The position numbers and the translations under genes are program-made. The notes beneath the pieces are model-generated. The model did not search any database. It was not told where the DNA came from and worked only from the letters and a program-made list of their open reading frames with translations. From Schistocerca nitens (lineage: Eukaryota; Arthropoda; Insecta; Orthoptera; Acrididae), in assembly GCF_023898315.1 (NCBI RefSeq), contig NC_064615.1, forward strand, positions 1,186,079,413 through 1,186,143,412: a stretch of DNA of 64,000 nucleotides, written 5' to 3'. Below are positions 54,261-64,000 of the stretch, one piece after another (positions within the stretch are counted from its first letter, which is position 1; every line of letters begins with the position of its first letter).

Positions 54261-54605
54261 ATTTAATGTTAAACCTAACTAAACTGGAGCCAAAAACTGA
54301 AAATTTGCTAATAAAGACTCAGGCTCATCCCTCCCATTAAAAGCATTTTTATTAGTTTTACTAGACCTGCATTTTGTGTCACTAAAGTAACAAACATATA
54401 AAACTTAACTTTTTTTTTAGTTTTTTGCTCTACTTTTCTACAGTTAAACCTATCCATTCGAATTGCACAGTATTAGCTGTCGCAAACACATTTCAGGTTG
54501 AGGAATTTGCGAAACTTAAATGTATGTAAGGCAGGACCCTAACTAAAATAGGAAAAATTGGCATATGGTCTGTGAGATGGAAAAGTCTAGGAATCTCTAG
54601 GAGAA

Positions 54606-56479
54606 TGTAAAGATTTCAATGCGTACAGTTACAAACAAACTGCTTTCCCTCCACCGGCTACCCCACAAGAAGAGGGAGAAGCACGAAGACTGGGAACAAA
54701 ACAGTTTACTACATACATTGTGCACACTAGAATGTACGGAGATACTTTTACAGGGACGAAGCAGTTATTTAGATGGAACAAATGGAAGATAAATTTGGAG
54801 AAGCAGACACACTAGGAAAAAATGCGAAGTGGATTACTACTGTTAAAAGTATCTCGTGTCATCTAGTCTCGAGCACATCAGACGTGCGAAAAGACCGAGG
54901 GAGTACTGTTCCGGCTAGAACTTTGAATTCTGTACGAGGAGTTATCTACTACAGAGACCTCAGGATCCAGACAGACAGAGAGCTACGAGGTAATCTAGAA
55001 TGGCGAGGTGCCCATTTTGTCCGACGGACAGTGTTAAAAAAAAATATCTGAATGGAGACAAGTGCTTTCACCTTAGTTTTCGAAGGAAATGTCCTCTCAT
55101 AAAAAGTTCAAAGTTACAGTGTACAGGTGTGACGTGAAAACTTACGTCCCACTGCCAACGAGACGTTTTCAACGCTTACATTCCGGACGCACTGTCCAAC
55201 CGAAAGGCAGGCCCGAAATTTGACAACAGTCACATATCACTTCGTAAAGGTCCCCGTGCAAACGGCCAGCTATCCGAGCAAACTGTGCGCAACGTCATTC
55301 TCAGTGTCCACCGTTTAGCTCAATACTCGAAAGGTGAAATAAAATACAATAATATAAAACCACGAACTGTCTCTCACGTACAGACGTAAAAAAAAATACG
55401 AGCGCACACATCTAGTCGGTACGATAAATTACGCAAAAGTCACAGCTGTCACCTCGTCTTCTTTCAAAATGCAATTTATCGTCTGCTGCAAAACAAGAAT
55501 GTGCAACAAAATGAAACATTATTTGCAAGAGAGATCCCTATCCCTTCGGACTTCCAACCTTACAGTACCAGCACGAGCCCACCGGCAGACACATTTTGTC
55601 ATTTTGTATCCCTCCGACAACACGAGAGAGGAAACCCCACTCCACAGCTTTTCCCTCCCAAAATATAAGTGGCATACAATCAAATACTAGTCACCAGACA
55701 AAAGAGATTAAGACACTGGGCCGAAGAAGTGACATATCGCCTTCTTACCCCAATCTACAACCTGAAGAACTACACCAAGAAAAACAGCTAAAATAAAGAA
55801 AAGCCCAAAGAAAAGAAGACTATAGCACAGAAGTAATGCAATAGTTGTTATGCAACCGGGACTCTACGGACACTACACCGATCACACAGCACAGGACGAG
55901 CCTGAACACACTGTAGACACACACAACACACACACACAACACACACAACATACACCAGCACCAGCTTCACTGACTACAACTTTTCAGTGATTTTACAATG
56001 GAACTGCAACGTCTACTCTCCCCACCTGGAAAATATTCACCAATTAATCACAAACCTGCAGAACTGCAACCTCACGTGTCAGTTTGTCCGTACAGTACCA
56101 CCGTACGCCAATTTTTATTTAATGTGCGACTCAAAATTTATTTCCCAATCTTTTCACATCTAACATTTTATTAGTGAAATGTATATAATGACAATAATTT
56201 TACATTGGTCAGGTGCCGAGATAATAATAATGTCCTTTTGCTCTCCTGTAGAACTGAATTTTTTGACACACGAGGTCGCCATTCGACACCACCGATACGT
56301 ATAACGACAGTTATAGAGGAAGAACTTTCACAATAACTCGCCTTGCACTTTTTTCTCGGAACAATGATCGTACTTTCTGTCATTAGTTTTTCAAAATTTG
56401 TAATCTATCGTAGAACTAGTAAATATGTAAAATAAATCTCGAAGCTCGCCCATTTTTTAGTCTCGACGATACAGCAATT
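54606..56479. other. unassigned sequence
   Basis: No recognised transposon or gene. Open frames at 54773-55051, 55469-55690 and 56171-56383 are motif-free. An AC-rich simple tract (ACACACAACACACAC) lies at about 55917-55951. Base composition is close to that of neighbouring repeats. It might be an element type I do not recognise. Confidence 0.4.
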
Positions 56480-56606
56480 ACATACGTGCTAACAGAATGC
56501 GATACGTTGTCCTCGGGGGCGACTGTTTGTCAGAGACGAGGGCTTTGTCGGGGGAGCCCCAGGGAAATATCATAGGACTGCTGTTATTCTCCATATACAT
56601 AAATGA

Positions 56607-57190
56607 TTGCAATTGTCTGCTGATGATGCTGTGATGTACAAGAAGGTGTCCAAGTTGAGTGACTATAGGAGGATACAAGATGACTTAGACAGAACTTCTA
56701 TACAGGGTGATGAATGGCAGCTAGCTCTAAATGTAGAAAAATGTACGTTAATGCAGATGAGCAGAAAAAACAAACCCGTAATGCTCAAATACAGAATGAT
56801 AAGAGTCCCACTTGACGTACTCACATCATTTAAATATTTGGGTGTAACACTGAAAAGTGATGTGAAATGGAATGAGTATGTGAGGATTCTGCTAAGGACT
56901 CGGTTTATTGGTAGAATGCTGGGAAAGTGTGGTTCATCAGTAAAGGATACCACTTACAGGACACTAGTGTGAACTATTCTCGAATACTGCTCGAGAGTTT
57001 GGGATCCCCACCAGGTTGAATTAACAGAAGAAATCGAAGCAATTCAGAGGCAGGCTGCTAGGTTTGTTACCGATAGGTTCTATCGACGTGCAAGTATTAC
57101 GGAAGTGCTTCGGGAACTTAAATGGGAATCTGTAGAGGGACACTACTGAGAAAATGTAGAGAACCGACATTTGAAGCTGACTGCAGAATG
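56607..57190 (+). pseudogene. LINE reverse transcriptase C-terminal part
   Basis: MQLSADDAVMYKKVSKLSDY has the catalytic DD (block C), then RRIQDDLDRTSIQGDEWQLA and LNVEKCTLMQMSRK, then VPLDVLTSFKYLGVTLKSDV and ILLRTRFIGRMLGKCGSSVK to 56972. A stop follows, and after it EYCSRVWDPHQVELTEEIEA then IQRQAARFVTDRFYRRASIT and EVLRELKWESVEGHY. The block preceding ADD (GxPQG, usually SVLGPLLF) is present in a shifted frame at 56550-56600. RT of I/Jockey type with at least three breaks. Confidence 0.85.
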
Positions 57191-57231
57191 ATTCTATTAC
57201 CACTGACGTACATTTCACGTATGGCCACGAA

Positions 57232-57472
57232 GGAGGAGGAGGCGAGAATAGTGTTTAATGTCCTGTCAGTAACAGGGTCGTTACAGACAGAGCACGAGCT
57301 CAGATCGGGGAAAAATGGGAAGGGAAATTGGCTGTGCCCTTTCAAAGGAGCCATGCCAACATTTGCCTGAAGCAATTCAGGGATACCACGGAAAACCTAA
57401 ATCGGAGTGGCCAGACGCAGGTTTGAACCGCCACCCTTCCGAATGGGAGTCCACTGTGCCACCTCGCTCAGT
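57232..57472 (-). mobile_element. tRNA-derived SINE (type 3)
   Basis: On the minus strand: ACTGAGCGAGGTGGCACAGTG, box A TGGCACAGTGG (57461-57451), box B GGTTCAAACCT (57429-57419), then GATTTAGGTTTTCCGTGG, AGGCAAATG, CCTTTGAAAGGGCACAGCC and the tail GGACATTAAACACTATTCTC next to CCTCCTCC. I recall this SINE as common in locusts. It sits in the LINE 3' region in opposite orientation. I could not find clear target duplications. Confidence 0.88.
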
Positions 57473-57661
57473 TAGAGAAGTGAAAAAGTGGTAAGAGAAA
57501 TTATGGCTCATAAGGAGGCACAGAAATAGTTGTTTTTCCTTCTCTCTATTTGCGAGTGGAACAGGAAAGGAAATGACTACTAGTGGTACGAGGTACCCTC
57601 CACCACACTGTATATGGTGGCTTGCAGAATATGTATGCAGATATAGATGTTATCTTCTTAC

Positions 57662-57823
57662 CTTCTCAATTTCTTCCAAGTCACTTCTCAACTGTCCTTC
57701 TAAGGACTTAAGAGTTGCAAGTGACAACGTTTTCAGTTCAGATACTCTCCTCAGACCATGCAAATACGGACTTCCTTGTAAAAGATCAACCTCCTTTTGA
57801 AGTGCTTTTGCTTGTGATAGTGC
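57662..57823 (-). CDS. unk: penultimate coding exon of the unkempt-like RING protein
   Basis: Minus-strand exon of 54 codons, both ends in phase 0. The acceptor is CATCTTTTTCCAG before GCA at 57823 and the donor is GAGAAG|GTAAGAAG at 57662. The peptide reads ALSQAKALQKEVDLLQGSPY, LHGLRRVSELKTLSLATLKS, LEGQLRSDLEEIEK, with a heptad-like leucine pattern consistent with a coiled-coil helix. Joined to the RING exon it gives ...DLEEIEK|VIYLQTATKCMVC. That continuity, the matching phase and the clean frame among degraded repeats are the evidence that this is a host exon. The next exon upstream is not visible before the right edge. Confidence 0.75.
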
Positions 57824-58227
57824 CTGGAAAAAGATGTTCTGCATCAGGACATGCCATACCATATTTTTCCACTACCACAAAGTGTTCTACCTGTGTTTAG
57901 TCCATATTATTTTAAGTGATAAATGAAAACAATGAATTATACCAGCATTACCTTTACAAAATAACTTGTCACATAGAATGGAAAATCTGAGATGAAATAT
58001 GGTAACAACAAAATGAAACAGGATAGACTACTATAAGCCATAGATGAGGTGTTTATTGACAGACAGGCGCTTTAAACATTGACTCGATATATATATAAGC
58101 TTTTATATACGATTAGCTTTCTATTCCACCAATGCGCCTACAATAACAATCTTCATTCAATGTGTCTGTCTGCCACTAAATGGCTCTTCTATGTGATGAG
58201 TACAATTTACCTTATTTCATATGGTTA
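57824..58227 (-). other. unk: upstream intron sequence of the RING gene
   Basis: Between the acceptor at 57824 and the PLE at 58228. AT-rich, no recognised repeat, no further exon visible. Confidence 0.5.
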
Positions 58228-58699
58228 AACAGTGGAAAAACCAGGATGGAATAATGACAATATTATGAAAAGAATAGACTGCTAATCACCACACAGAGAT
58301 GCCGAGTCGCAGACTGGCACAACATGTAGACTGCTATACACGTGAGCTTTTGCGCAAAAGGCCTTCTTCTGAAGTAGATAACACATACACATTCATGCAA
58401 GCAACCTGGGTGGTGGGTGTGGGTGGTGGGTGGTGGGAGCACAGAGGTGGCCAGGACAAGGAGGGTGGGAAGGACAGCAGGGTAGGAGGGAGGGGGATGG
58501 AGCGGAGACAGTAAAGTGCTGCTTCAGGGAGCATGCAGGGATGTGTAGCACACAGAATAGAGCAGTTAGGTGCAGTTGGGAGGGAGGGCAGAGTGGAAAA
58601 TGTGAGAAGTAGGAGAGGGGAAAACGGAGATTATGGGTGCACTGGCGGAATAGGAGACTGTGCAGTGCTGGAGTAGAAGCAGGGGAGGGAGAAATGGGA

Positions 58700-58940
58700 C
58701 TAATGAAGGTTGAGGTCAAGGGTTGTTATGGGAACACGCTGTTGTCGGTAGCAGCAAGGAACTAGATGGCACAGGCTGGAAAGCAGTGACTGAAATGAAG
58801 AACACTGTCGGGCAGCGTGCTCCGCAACTGAGTGGTCCAGCTGTTTCTCGGCCACAGTGTATCGGTGGACATTCGTGCGGACAGACAGCTTGTCTGTTGT
58901 CGTGTCTGTGTAGAACACAGCACAGTGGCTGTGTAGATCA
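58700..58940 (-). pseudogene. PLE GIY-YIG fragment, minus copy
   Basis: MFYTDTTTDKLSVRTNVHRY then VAEKQLDHSVAEHAARQCSS corresponds to AAFYEGMTTNSLSVHLNGLR and KKQVDHPFAEHAAKHD of the 22.5-kb copy. YIG is read as YTD. The preceding linker is read in another frame near 58960-59040. Confidence 0.75.
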
Positions 58941-59449
58941 CACGATTGCTTTCACAAGTACCCTGCCCACTGCCGGGATAGGTCAGGAGCAGGACTGGCG
59001 TAGGGATGGCCACAGATATTGCACAGGTTCGGTGGGCCACCCACTACACATCGAGAAGTCCCTTCCGTACTGTCTAGCCACCTGTCGCCGTTACATCTGT
59101 TGTGACGAGCTTCCACACTTGTAAAGAAACAAATCTCCTGTGCCTTGTCTTTTCCGTCACCCACCACCTCCCAGAGTCCCACTATCCCGCCACAAAGGAG
59201 TTCGGTACCAAACAGGAGCAACTAAGTCACATTCTCCATTAGGTTTTCGAGTACCTCTCATCGTGTCCTAAAACGAGGAATTTCAATACACTATCCTTCT
59301 CCCCCATCCTCCCATAGTGGTATTCTGCTGCTCGCCGAACCTACACAATATCCTAGTCTAAACCAACTCCACACCTTCTCCCAACCTCTTGCCTCACATC
59401 CCTATAATAGACCTAATGGGAGACCTGTCCCGTACGTACTCCCACCACC

Positions 59450-59766
59450 ACCGCCGCCGCCTACTCCAGCCCTGTCACAAGCGTCACTTATTCAATTGGA
59501 GGCACACCTATTGGTGGAAGCTGTTGTGTGATCTACGAGCTAAGCTGCATCCCCTGTGCTGTGCTCTACATGGGGATGACAACCGACAGCTGTCTGTCAG
59601 TACGAATGGCCACCGACAGCAAGACCACCCATTTTTCACTTTGACAATGGCTTCACAGCCTGCGCCATTTGGATCCTTCCTACTGACAGCAGCTTTTTGG
59701 AAATGCGCAGGTGGGAAACACCAATCTATCTCACATTCTCGGACCCCTGACCACGACCTTCATTAG
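59450..59766 (+). pseudogene. PLE GIY-YIG fragment, plus copy
   Basis: Near 59527 the frame CVIYELSCIPCAVLYMGMTT keeps the GIY-YIG core pattern (VIY...YMG). It then reads DSCLSVRMATDS with shifts, and downstream FGSFLLTAAFWKCAGGKHQS matches the ILPTNTSFSEFRRWE block poorly. The frame is broken at least twice. Confidence 0.72.
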
Positions 59767-60128
59767 TCCTTGTCCTCCACTCACCTATCCCTTCCCAGCT
59801 TCCACTCCAGCACTACACAGCTTTCTACTCTTCCAATGCACCCACAGTCTCCTTCCCACCTTTTCCACTGCCCCCCCCCCCCCCCTCCACTGTCTAACCT
59901 CCCAACCGCACCTAGCTGCCCTACCCTGACCCAACCACTTCGCCGTATGCTCCCACAAGCAGCACTTTACTGTCCCCCACCCATACCCCACTACACCTCC
60001 CCCTCCTCACCCCATCCACCTCCGTGCCCCCACCATTCAGACTGCTTCTCCCATTATGCACAGTTGCTCGCAGTACAGCCTCATCGGCCAGGAACAGAGG
60101 TCACGAGTTTGTGAATTGTGCTCCCGTG

Positions 60129-60176
<48 letters not shown>
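60129..60176. repeat. (GT)n microsatellite
   Basis: About 23 GT units inside the 3' terminal region of the plus-strand PLE, at the position of the (CA)/(TG) tract seen in other copies. Confidence 0.95.
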
Positions 60177-60280
60177 GTTCACTTTAGAAGGAGGTCTTTT
60201 TGTTGTGCACGTCTGTAACTCAACATCTCTCTACAAGGTAAGCAGCAATCTGTCATTTTCATAATATTGTCATTATTTGA

Positions 60281-61130
60281 TATTGTTGTTCGATCACAAA
60301 CAAAGAGAGAAAAAGTACACTGGTATAAAATAGTTAGCACAGAGTACCTGCTAACATTCCTCAGTAAACAAAATGTTCATACCTTTTTATCACGTAACAG
60401 TTTGTGATGATGATGACAGCTTGTGATGATGACGATTAGTATTAGGTCCTGAAGACAGATGTGCTGGTAGCAAAGTTTCAACTGCACTTGAATTTTAATA
60501 TGAGCCTATCTGGTTTCATAATTGCAGAATAACAAAACGAACATGTAATAATTTAATGGTATCCATTGTTGGATATTCACGACTACAATAAATATATTTA
60601 TAGCAAATATTGATCTTCAATCATTAACAATACAAAAGAAAGATAATGATGAAACTGTCATTCTATGAGGATACATTCTAACATGTCACACCGTCGAGTT
60701 GTATACAGAATTCAAGTAAATAACATCTGCACCAGTATGTCACAAACATGTGGCTTTTTCATGTGCAATACCGTGAAGACGATGCACAGAATGTGGTATA
60801 CACTACACTTCAAAATAATAGAAATAAACCATACTACTTGATGACTGTTGATAGTCAACTCCCCAGTTTCCATTTCTCAAATGGATTTGAAGTATGATTG
60901 AAGCTTTTTTGATGTTGTTATTAAAACCATAACAGACAATGTTCTCTTATTAAACAAGTTTACAGCACCTGTACTGGTTAAACAGTGCTTGTGAAAGTGA
61001 TACAAGAAAAGGACAGGAATAGGGATGAAGCTAATCTGAATGGAATATGGTGATGACATCACCTCCATGAGTCAGAAGACACAATGGTGAAAACAGTGAG
61101 AGAGTTTTTATCTGTCATCAGTCTTTTAAT
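60281..61130. other. unassigned sequence
   Basis: AT-rich without a recognised element. It includes a short GATGATGAC-rich stretch at 60408-60440. Confidence 0.4.
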
Positions 61131-62067
61131 TAGTCACCACCTCTTCATCTCAAGAGTAGTACTTACATTAACTGTCTTCAATGGTATGCTAGCCATATTC
61201 CCTAAAGTTTTCACCATATAGTACCACTAACGTTAGTCCTCGATTCCTTAACATGTATCCTACCATACTGTTCTTATTTTCCAGATATTCCTTCCCTTGT
61301 CTATTCTCGAAGAACCCTCCTCATTTCTTATAGTATGAAGCCACTTAACTTAATAGCACCACATCTCAAACTCTTGGATTCTCTTCTTTGCTGGTTTTTC
61401 CAGTCTGTGATTCACCTTCATACAATGCTGTACTACTAACATTACTTTTAGTGAGAATTACCTTCTTTGCCTGTACTACTCTGCTCCTTATATTCTCCTC
61501 ATTTCATCTGTCATTCACAATTTTGCTTCCAAGATGGGATAATTCTTTAACTCTGTCTACTGCTCGGTCCCAAAATTTGGTGCCAAGTTTATAGAGCTTA
61601 TCATATTTCTGCTAATCCTCGACACTTTTGTTTTTATTTGGGGTATTCTCAACCTAAATTTCATGCTCATCAGACAGAACTCTTCATCTGACAATTCTTT
61701 AATGCTTCCTCAGTTCCAGTGAGGCAGCAATATCATCAGGAAAGCTTATCATTGATATCCTTTCACCTCCAATCTTCTTTCTTTTATTTCCATCAAAGAT
61801 TCTTTGACAGATACATTATCAAGAATAACATCAGAACTGTCTTTCTGTCGCCTTTACCTTTCCTACAGGCAAACTAATTGTCACATAACAAGGCCTCAAT
61901 TTTCTTTTCCATTTTTCTGTAAATTATTCTTGTCAGCAGCTTGAATGTATGAGCTGTTAAACTAATAGTTCTGATACATGTAGTGACATGTGATACTACT
62001 TGCATTTATTTGCACTTGCCATATTCAGGATTGTGTGGATGATATTTTTCCAAAGTCTCACGGCATA

Positions 62068-63305
62068 CACTATGCAATCAAAAGTATGTGTACACCCCCA
62101 AAAACAAACGTTTTTCATATTATGTGCATTGTGCTACCACCTACTGCCAGGTACTCCATATCAGCGATTTCAGTAGTCATTAGACATCGTGAGATAGCAC
62201 AATGGGGCGCGCTGCGGAACATACGGACTTCGAACGTGGTCAGGTGATTGGGTGTCACTTGTGTTATATGCTTGTACACGAGATTTCCACACTCCTAAAC
62301 ATCCCTAGGTCTGCTGTTTTGAATATGATAGTGAAGTGAAAACGTGAAAGGACATGTACATCACAAAAGCGTACAGACCAACCTCGACTGTTGACTGACA
62401 GAGACCACCAACAGTTGAAGAGGGTCGTAATGTGTAATAGGCAGACGTCTATGCAGACCATCACACAGGAATTCCAAACTGCATCAGGATACACTGCAAG
62501 TACTATGAAAGTTAGGCGGGAGGTGCAAAAACTTTGATTTCATTGTCGAGTGGCTGCTCATAAGCCACACATCATGCTGGTAAATGCCAAACGATGCCTT
62601 GCTTGGTGTAAGGAGTGTAAACACTGGACGATTGAACAGTGGAAAAATGTTGTGTGGAGTGACAAATCATGGTACAATCCAATGGCACGGTGTGGGTATG
62701 GCGAATGCCTGGTGAACGTCATCTGCCCCCCCCCCCCCCCCCCCAATGTGTAGTGCCAACAGTACAATTCGGAGGTGGTAGTGTTATGGTCTGGTCATGT
62801 TTTTCATGGAGGGGGCTTGCACCCCTTGTTGTTTTGCATAGCACTATCACAGCACAGGCCTACATTGATGTTTTAAGCACCTTCTTGCTTCCTACTGTTA
62901 AAGAGCAATTCGGGGATGGTGATTGCATCTTTCAACACGATCGAGCACCTGTTCATAATGCACGGCCTGTGGAGAAGTGGGTACACAACAATAGCATCCC
63001 TGTAATGGACTGACCTGCACAGAGTCCTGAACTGAATCCTATACAACACCTTTGGGACGTTTTCGAACGCCGACATCATGACAGACCTCACCGACAAACA
63101 TCGATACCTCTCCTCAGTACAGCACTCCATGAACAATGCGCTGCCATTCCCCAAGAAGCCTTCCAGCACCTGATTGAATGTATGGCTGCGAGAGTGGAAG
63201 CTGTCATCAAGGCTAAGGGTGGGCCAACACTATTAATGACGGAGGGTGCCACAAACTAGTAAGTCATTTTCAGCCAGGTGTCCAGATATTTTTGATCACA
63301 TAGTG
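62068..63305 (+). mobile_element. Tc1-like transposon, second copy of the 3048 family
   Basis: TA at 62066-62067 and 63306-63307. Terminal repeats are CACTATGCAATCAAAAGTAT on the left and, reverse complement, CACTATGTGATCAAAAATAT on the right. 1238 bp with both ends present, unlike the 3048 copy. It lies inside a LINE. Confidence 0.93.
62202..63230 (+). pseudogene. Tc1-like transposase with a poly-C expansion
   Basis: It starts MGRAAEHTDFERGQVIGCH at about 62202. A stop falls near 62337 (VK then TGA). RQTSMQTITQEFQTASGYTA follows, another stop, then AAHKPHIMLVNAKRCLAWCK and [20 protein letters not shown], which carries the first catalytic aspartate (SDKS; SDES usual). A run of about 18 C at 62727-62744 shifts the frame. 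The next block reads [20 protein letters not shown], then [17 protein letters not shown] with the second aspartate, and after a TGA PEL.PIQHLWDVFERR. The C-terminus ...EAVIKAKGGPTLLMTEGATN is recoverable in frame pieces. Confidence 0.9.
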
Positions 63306-63900
63306 TATCTCTAGCCTCATCGATTCTACACACCGATGTAAACAATCATTTGGTTGCTGCTTCCCCCAATAACTTAAAAAGTCCTGAAGGAATGTGATCT
63401 ATCTGCTTTGCCTTATTTGACTAGAAAGTAGGTGTATTTCGAAGTGCTGTCAAACTTTGACTTTGATACTGGAGCTCCCACACCTTACTAACTGACTCCC
63501 ATTCTTTCTTCTTTCACATCACCAGGCAGCCCCTATCTGCTCTCTCCTCTATGTTTAACAGGGTATTCCTCCTGCAGTTGTAGTTTTGACACCTTTCTTT
63601 CTAATTTCACCAAATGTTGTTTTGACCTTCCTGTATCTCAATCTGTCCTGATGAGAACTTCCTTTACGATTATTCTTCCTGTAGTCATTGTACGTTAACT
63701 ACCCTTCACTTCCTACTGATTTCATTCCCAAAAGAATTATACTGCTCTATTTGTCTGTCCAACTTCTATGATTGCCCTTTTTAATTACACCCATTCCTCT
63801 TAAACTGAAGTGTGTAGCGAGACATTCACAATCACAATCTGTACAACCTAAGAGATCTTCAAACACACACCACTGTTCCTCAGTACTTCAGTATCCCACT

Positions 63901-64000
63901 TCTTTCCATATTCATCATCATCTCAGCCTTTTCCCACATCATGTGGGGTCGGTGATGCTTTGCTGGATACTTCTCTTCCATAAATGTCAATCCAGTGCTT
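63901..64000. repeat. edge of another repeat or LINE segment
   Basis: CATCATCATCTCAGCCTTTT then CATCATGTGGGGTCGGTGAT is a sequence type I have seen as part of insect interspersed repeats. It is cut by the window edge, so class and orientation are open. Confidence 0.3.

Larger units (their letters stand above)
51926..54605 (+). mobile_element. hAT transposon relic (ZBED5/SCAND3/FAM200-like)
   Basis: The left end CAGTATTTCTGTAAGTGGTC near 51930 followed by ATCGACCCCTTGG resembles hAT terminal repeats of this group (CAGTG.TTC.CAA...). Near 54560-54598 the right end GTCTGTGAGATGGAAAAGTC then TAGGAATCTC is inverted to it. Between them is one transposase in pieces. No clean target duplication was found. 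Confidence 0.65.
56480..57655 (+). mobile_element. I/Jockey-like LINE, 3' part, with a SINE inserted
   Basis: The RT starts at about 56550 (GEPQGNIIGLLLFSIYINDC, from mixed frames) and the C-terminal region extends to about 57190 (...WESVEGHY). The 3' terminal sequence TTTGCGAGTGGAACAGGAAA then GGTACCCTCCACCACACTGT and ATGTATGCAGATATAGATGT ends near 57650. The last bases are a short repeat of GATATAGATG type. A SINE lies at about 57232-57472. The element ends within a few bases of the RING-gene donor. Confidence 0.8.
34157..57661 (-). other. unk: predicted 23.5-kb intron of the RING gene
   Basis: Donor GAGAAG|GTAAGAAG at 57661-57654 and acceptor TTTCAG|GTT at 34157, both in phase 0. The only genes within are transposable elements. 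The intron is inferred; no transcript is available to prove it. Confidence 0.6.
58228..60280. mobile_element. second head-to-head pair of Penelope-like elements
   Basis: The minus-strand copy is 58228-59037, with its 3' end near 58240 (CCAGGATGGAATAATGACAATATTATG read inward). The plus-strand copy is 59038-60280, with its 3' end near 60280 (CATAATATTGTCATTATT). The two are inverted at about 59038. Each keeps only the C-terminal linker plus GIY-YIG region and the 3' terminal region. The family is the same as at 22043-27655, with more decay. Confidence 0.82.
61131..63900 (-). mobile_element. RTE-like LINE, third family, decayed and split by a Tc1
   Basis: The minus strand at 61131-62067 holds the RT core to C-terminal region in shifting frames; its plus-strand complement has the CTCTTGGATTCTCTTC and TTCACCTTCATACAATGCTGT layout of these LINE 3' parts. 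63306-63900 holds the N-terminal linker. The Tc1 at 62068-63305 separates them at TA. No long frame remains. Confidence 0.6.

Noticed and set aside
60408-60440. Possible CRISPR-like or short tandem array (GATGATGAC)
   Set aside because: It is a few imperfect units of a simple repeat with no spacers.

Overview
This window looks like non-genic or intronic chromosome from a large, repeat-rich arthropod genome, most likely an orthopteran such as a grasshopper or locust. The grounds are three tRNA-derived SINE types of the kind I associate with locusts, RTE-like LINEs, Tc1 and mariner elements with TA target sites, and paired Penelope-like elements (PLEs). No bacterial operon, rRNA, stand-alone tRNA or CRISPR array is visible. 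Almost every open frame is a decayed transposon fragment.

The one probable host gene is on the minus strand. Two 162-nt coding exons, 57662-57823 and 33995-34156, have consensus splice sites and matching phase 0. Joined, they give a leucine-rich, probably helical segment running into a C-terminal C3HC4 RING finger. I read them as the last two coding exons of an unkempt-type (unk) RING protein. About 23.5 kb of intron separates them, and a 3' UTR probably lies below 33994. Everything from 34 to 57 kb is therefore intronic baggage of this gene, and the upstream exons lie beyond the window or are not recognisable.

Layout. 1-1.06 kb: 5' part of an RTE-like LINE (-). 1.07-1.84 kb: 3' end of a DDE transposon (+). 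3.05-4.89 kb: Tc1 element split by a 604-bp TIR element with 8-bp target duplications. 5.0-5.85 kb: LINE RT fragment (+). 6.2-8.64 kb: second RTE-like LINE (-) carrying a SINE. 8.7-11.75 kb: Jockey/CR1-like LINE pieces (-). 12.0-12.77 kb: transposase C-terminus (-). 12.77-15.47 kb: nearly full-length RTE-like LINE (-). 15.5-16.7 kb: decayed Tc1. 16.7-18.3 kb: LINE endonuclease region (-) carrying a 261-bp PLE-derived palindrome. 18.7-22.04 kb: dispersed repeat and a large inverted repeat split by a Tc1. 22.04-27.66 kb: two PLEs head to head. 27.78-30.62 kb: copy A of a 3-kb non-coding repeat.

Inside the unk intron lie a degraded RTE-like LINE (35.4-36.65 kb); a mariner (37840-40222) with a hAT nested in it (38125-39333); RTE debris (41.4-42.5 kb); a 635-bp palindrome (44828-45462); and an RTE copy split by an almost intact mariner (46589-47888) and by copy B of the non-coding repeat (about 47989-51374). 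They are followed by a ZBED/SCAND3-type hAT relic (51.93-54.6 kb) and a LINE plus SINE (56.48-57.65 kb) that ends about 6-10 bp from the unk splice donor. Upstream of the exon lie a second PLE head-to-head pair (58228-60280), another LINE split by a second Tc1 copy (62068-63305), and the start of another repeat at the right edge.

The genes do not form a pathway. They record successive insertions, several readable from exact target-site duplications. The most notable recurring pattern is PLE-type sequence arranged as inverted pairs with 3' ends facing outward. Several of these ends carry a CTGATGA-hairpin-GAAA module resembling a hammerhead ribozyme core.
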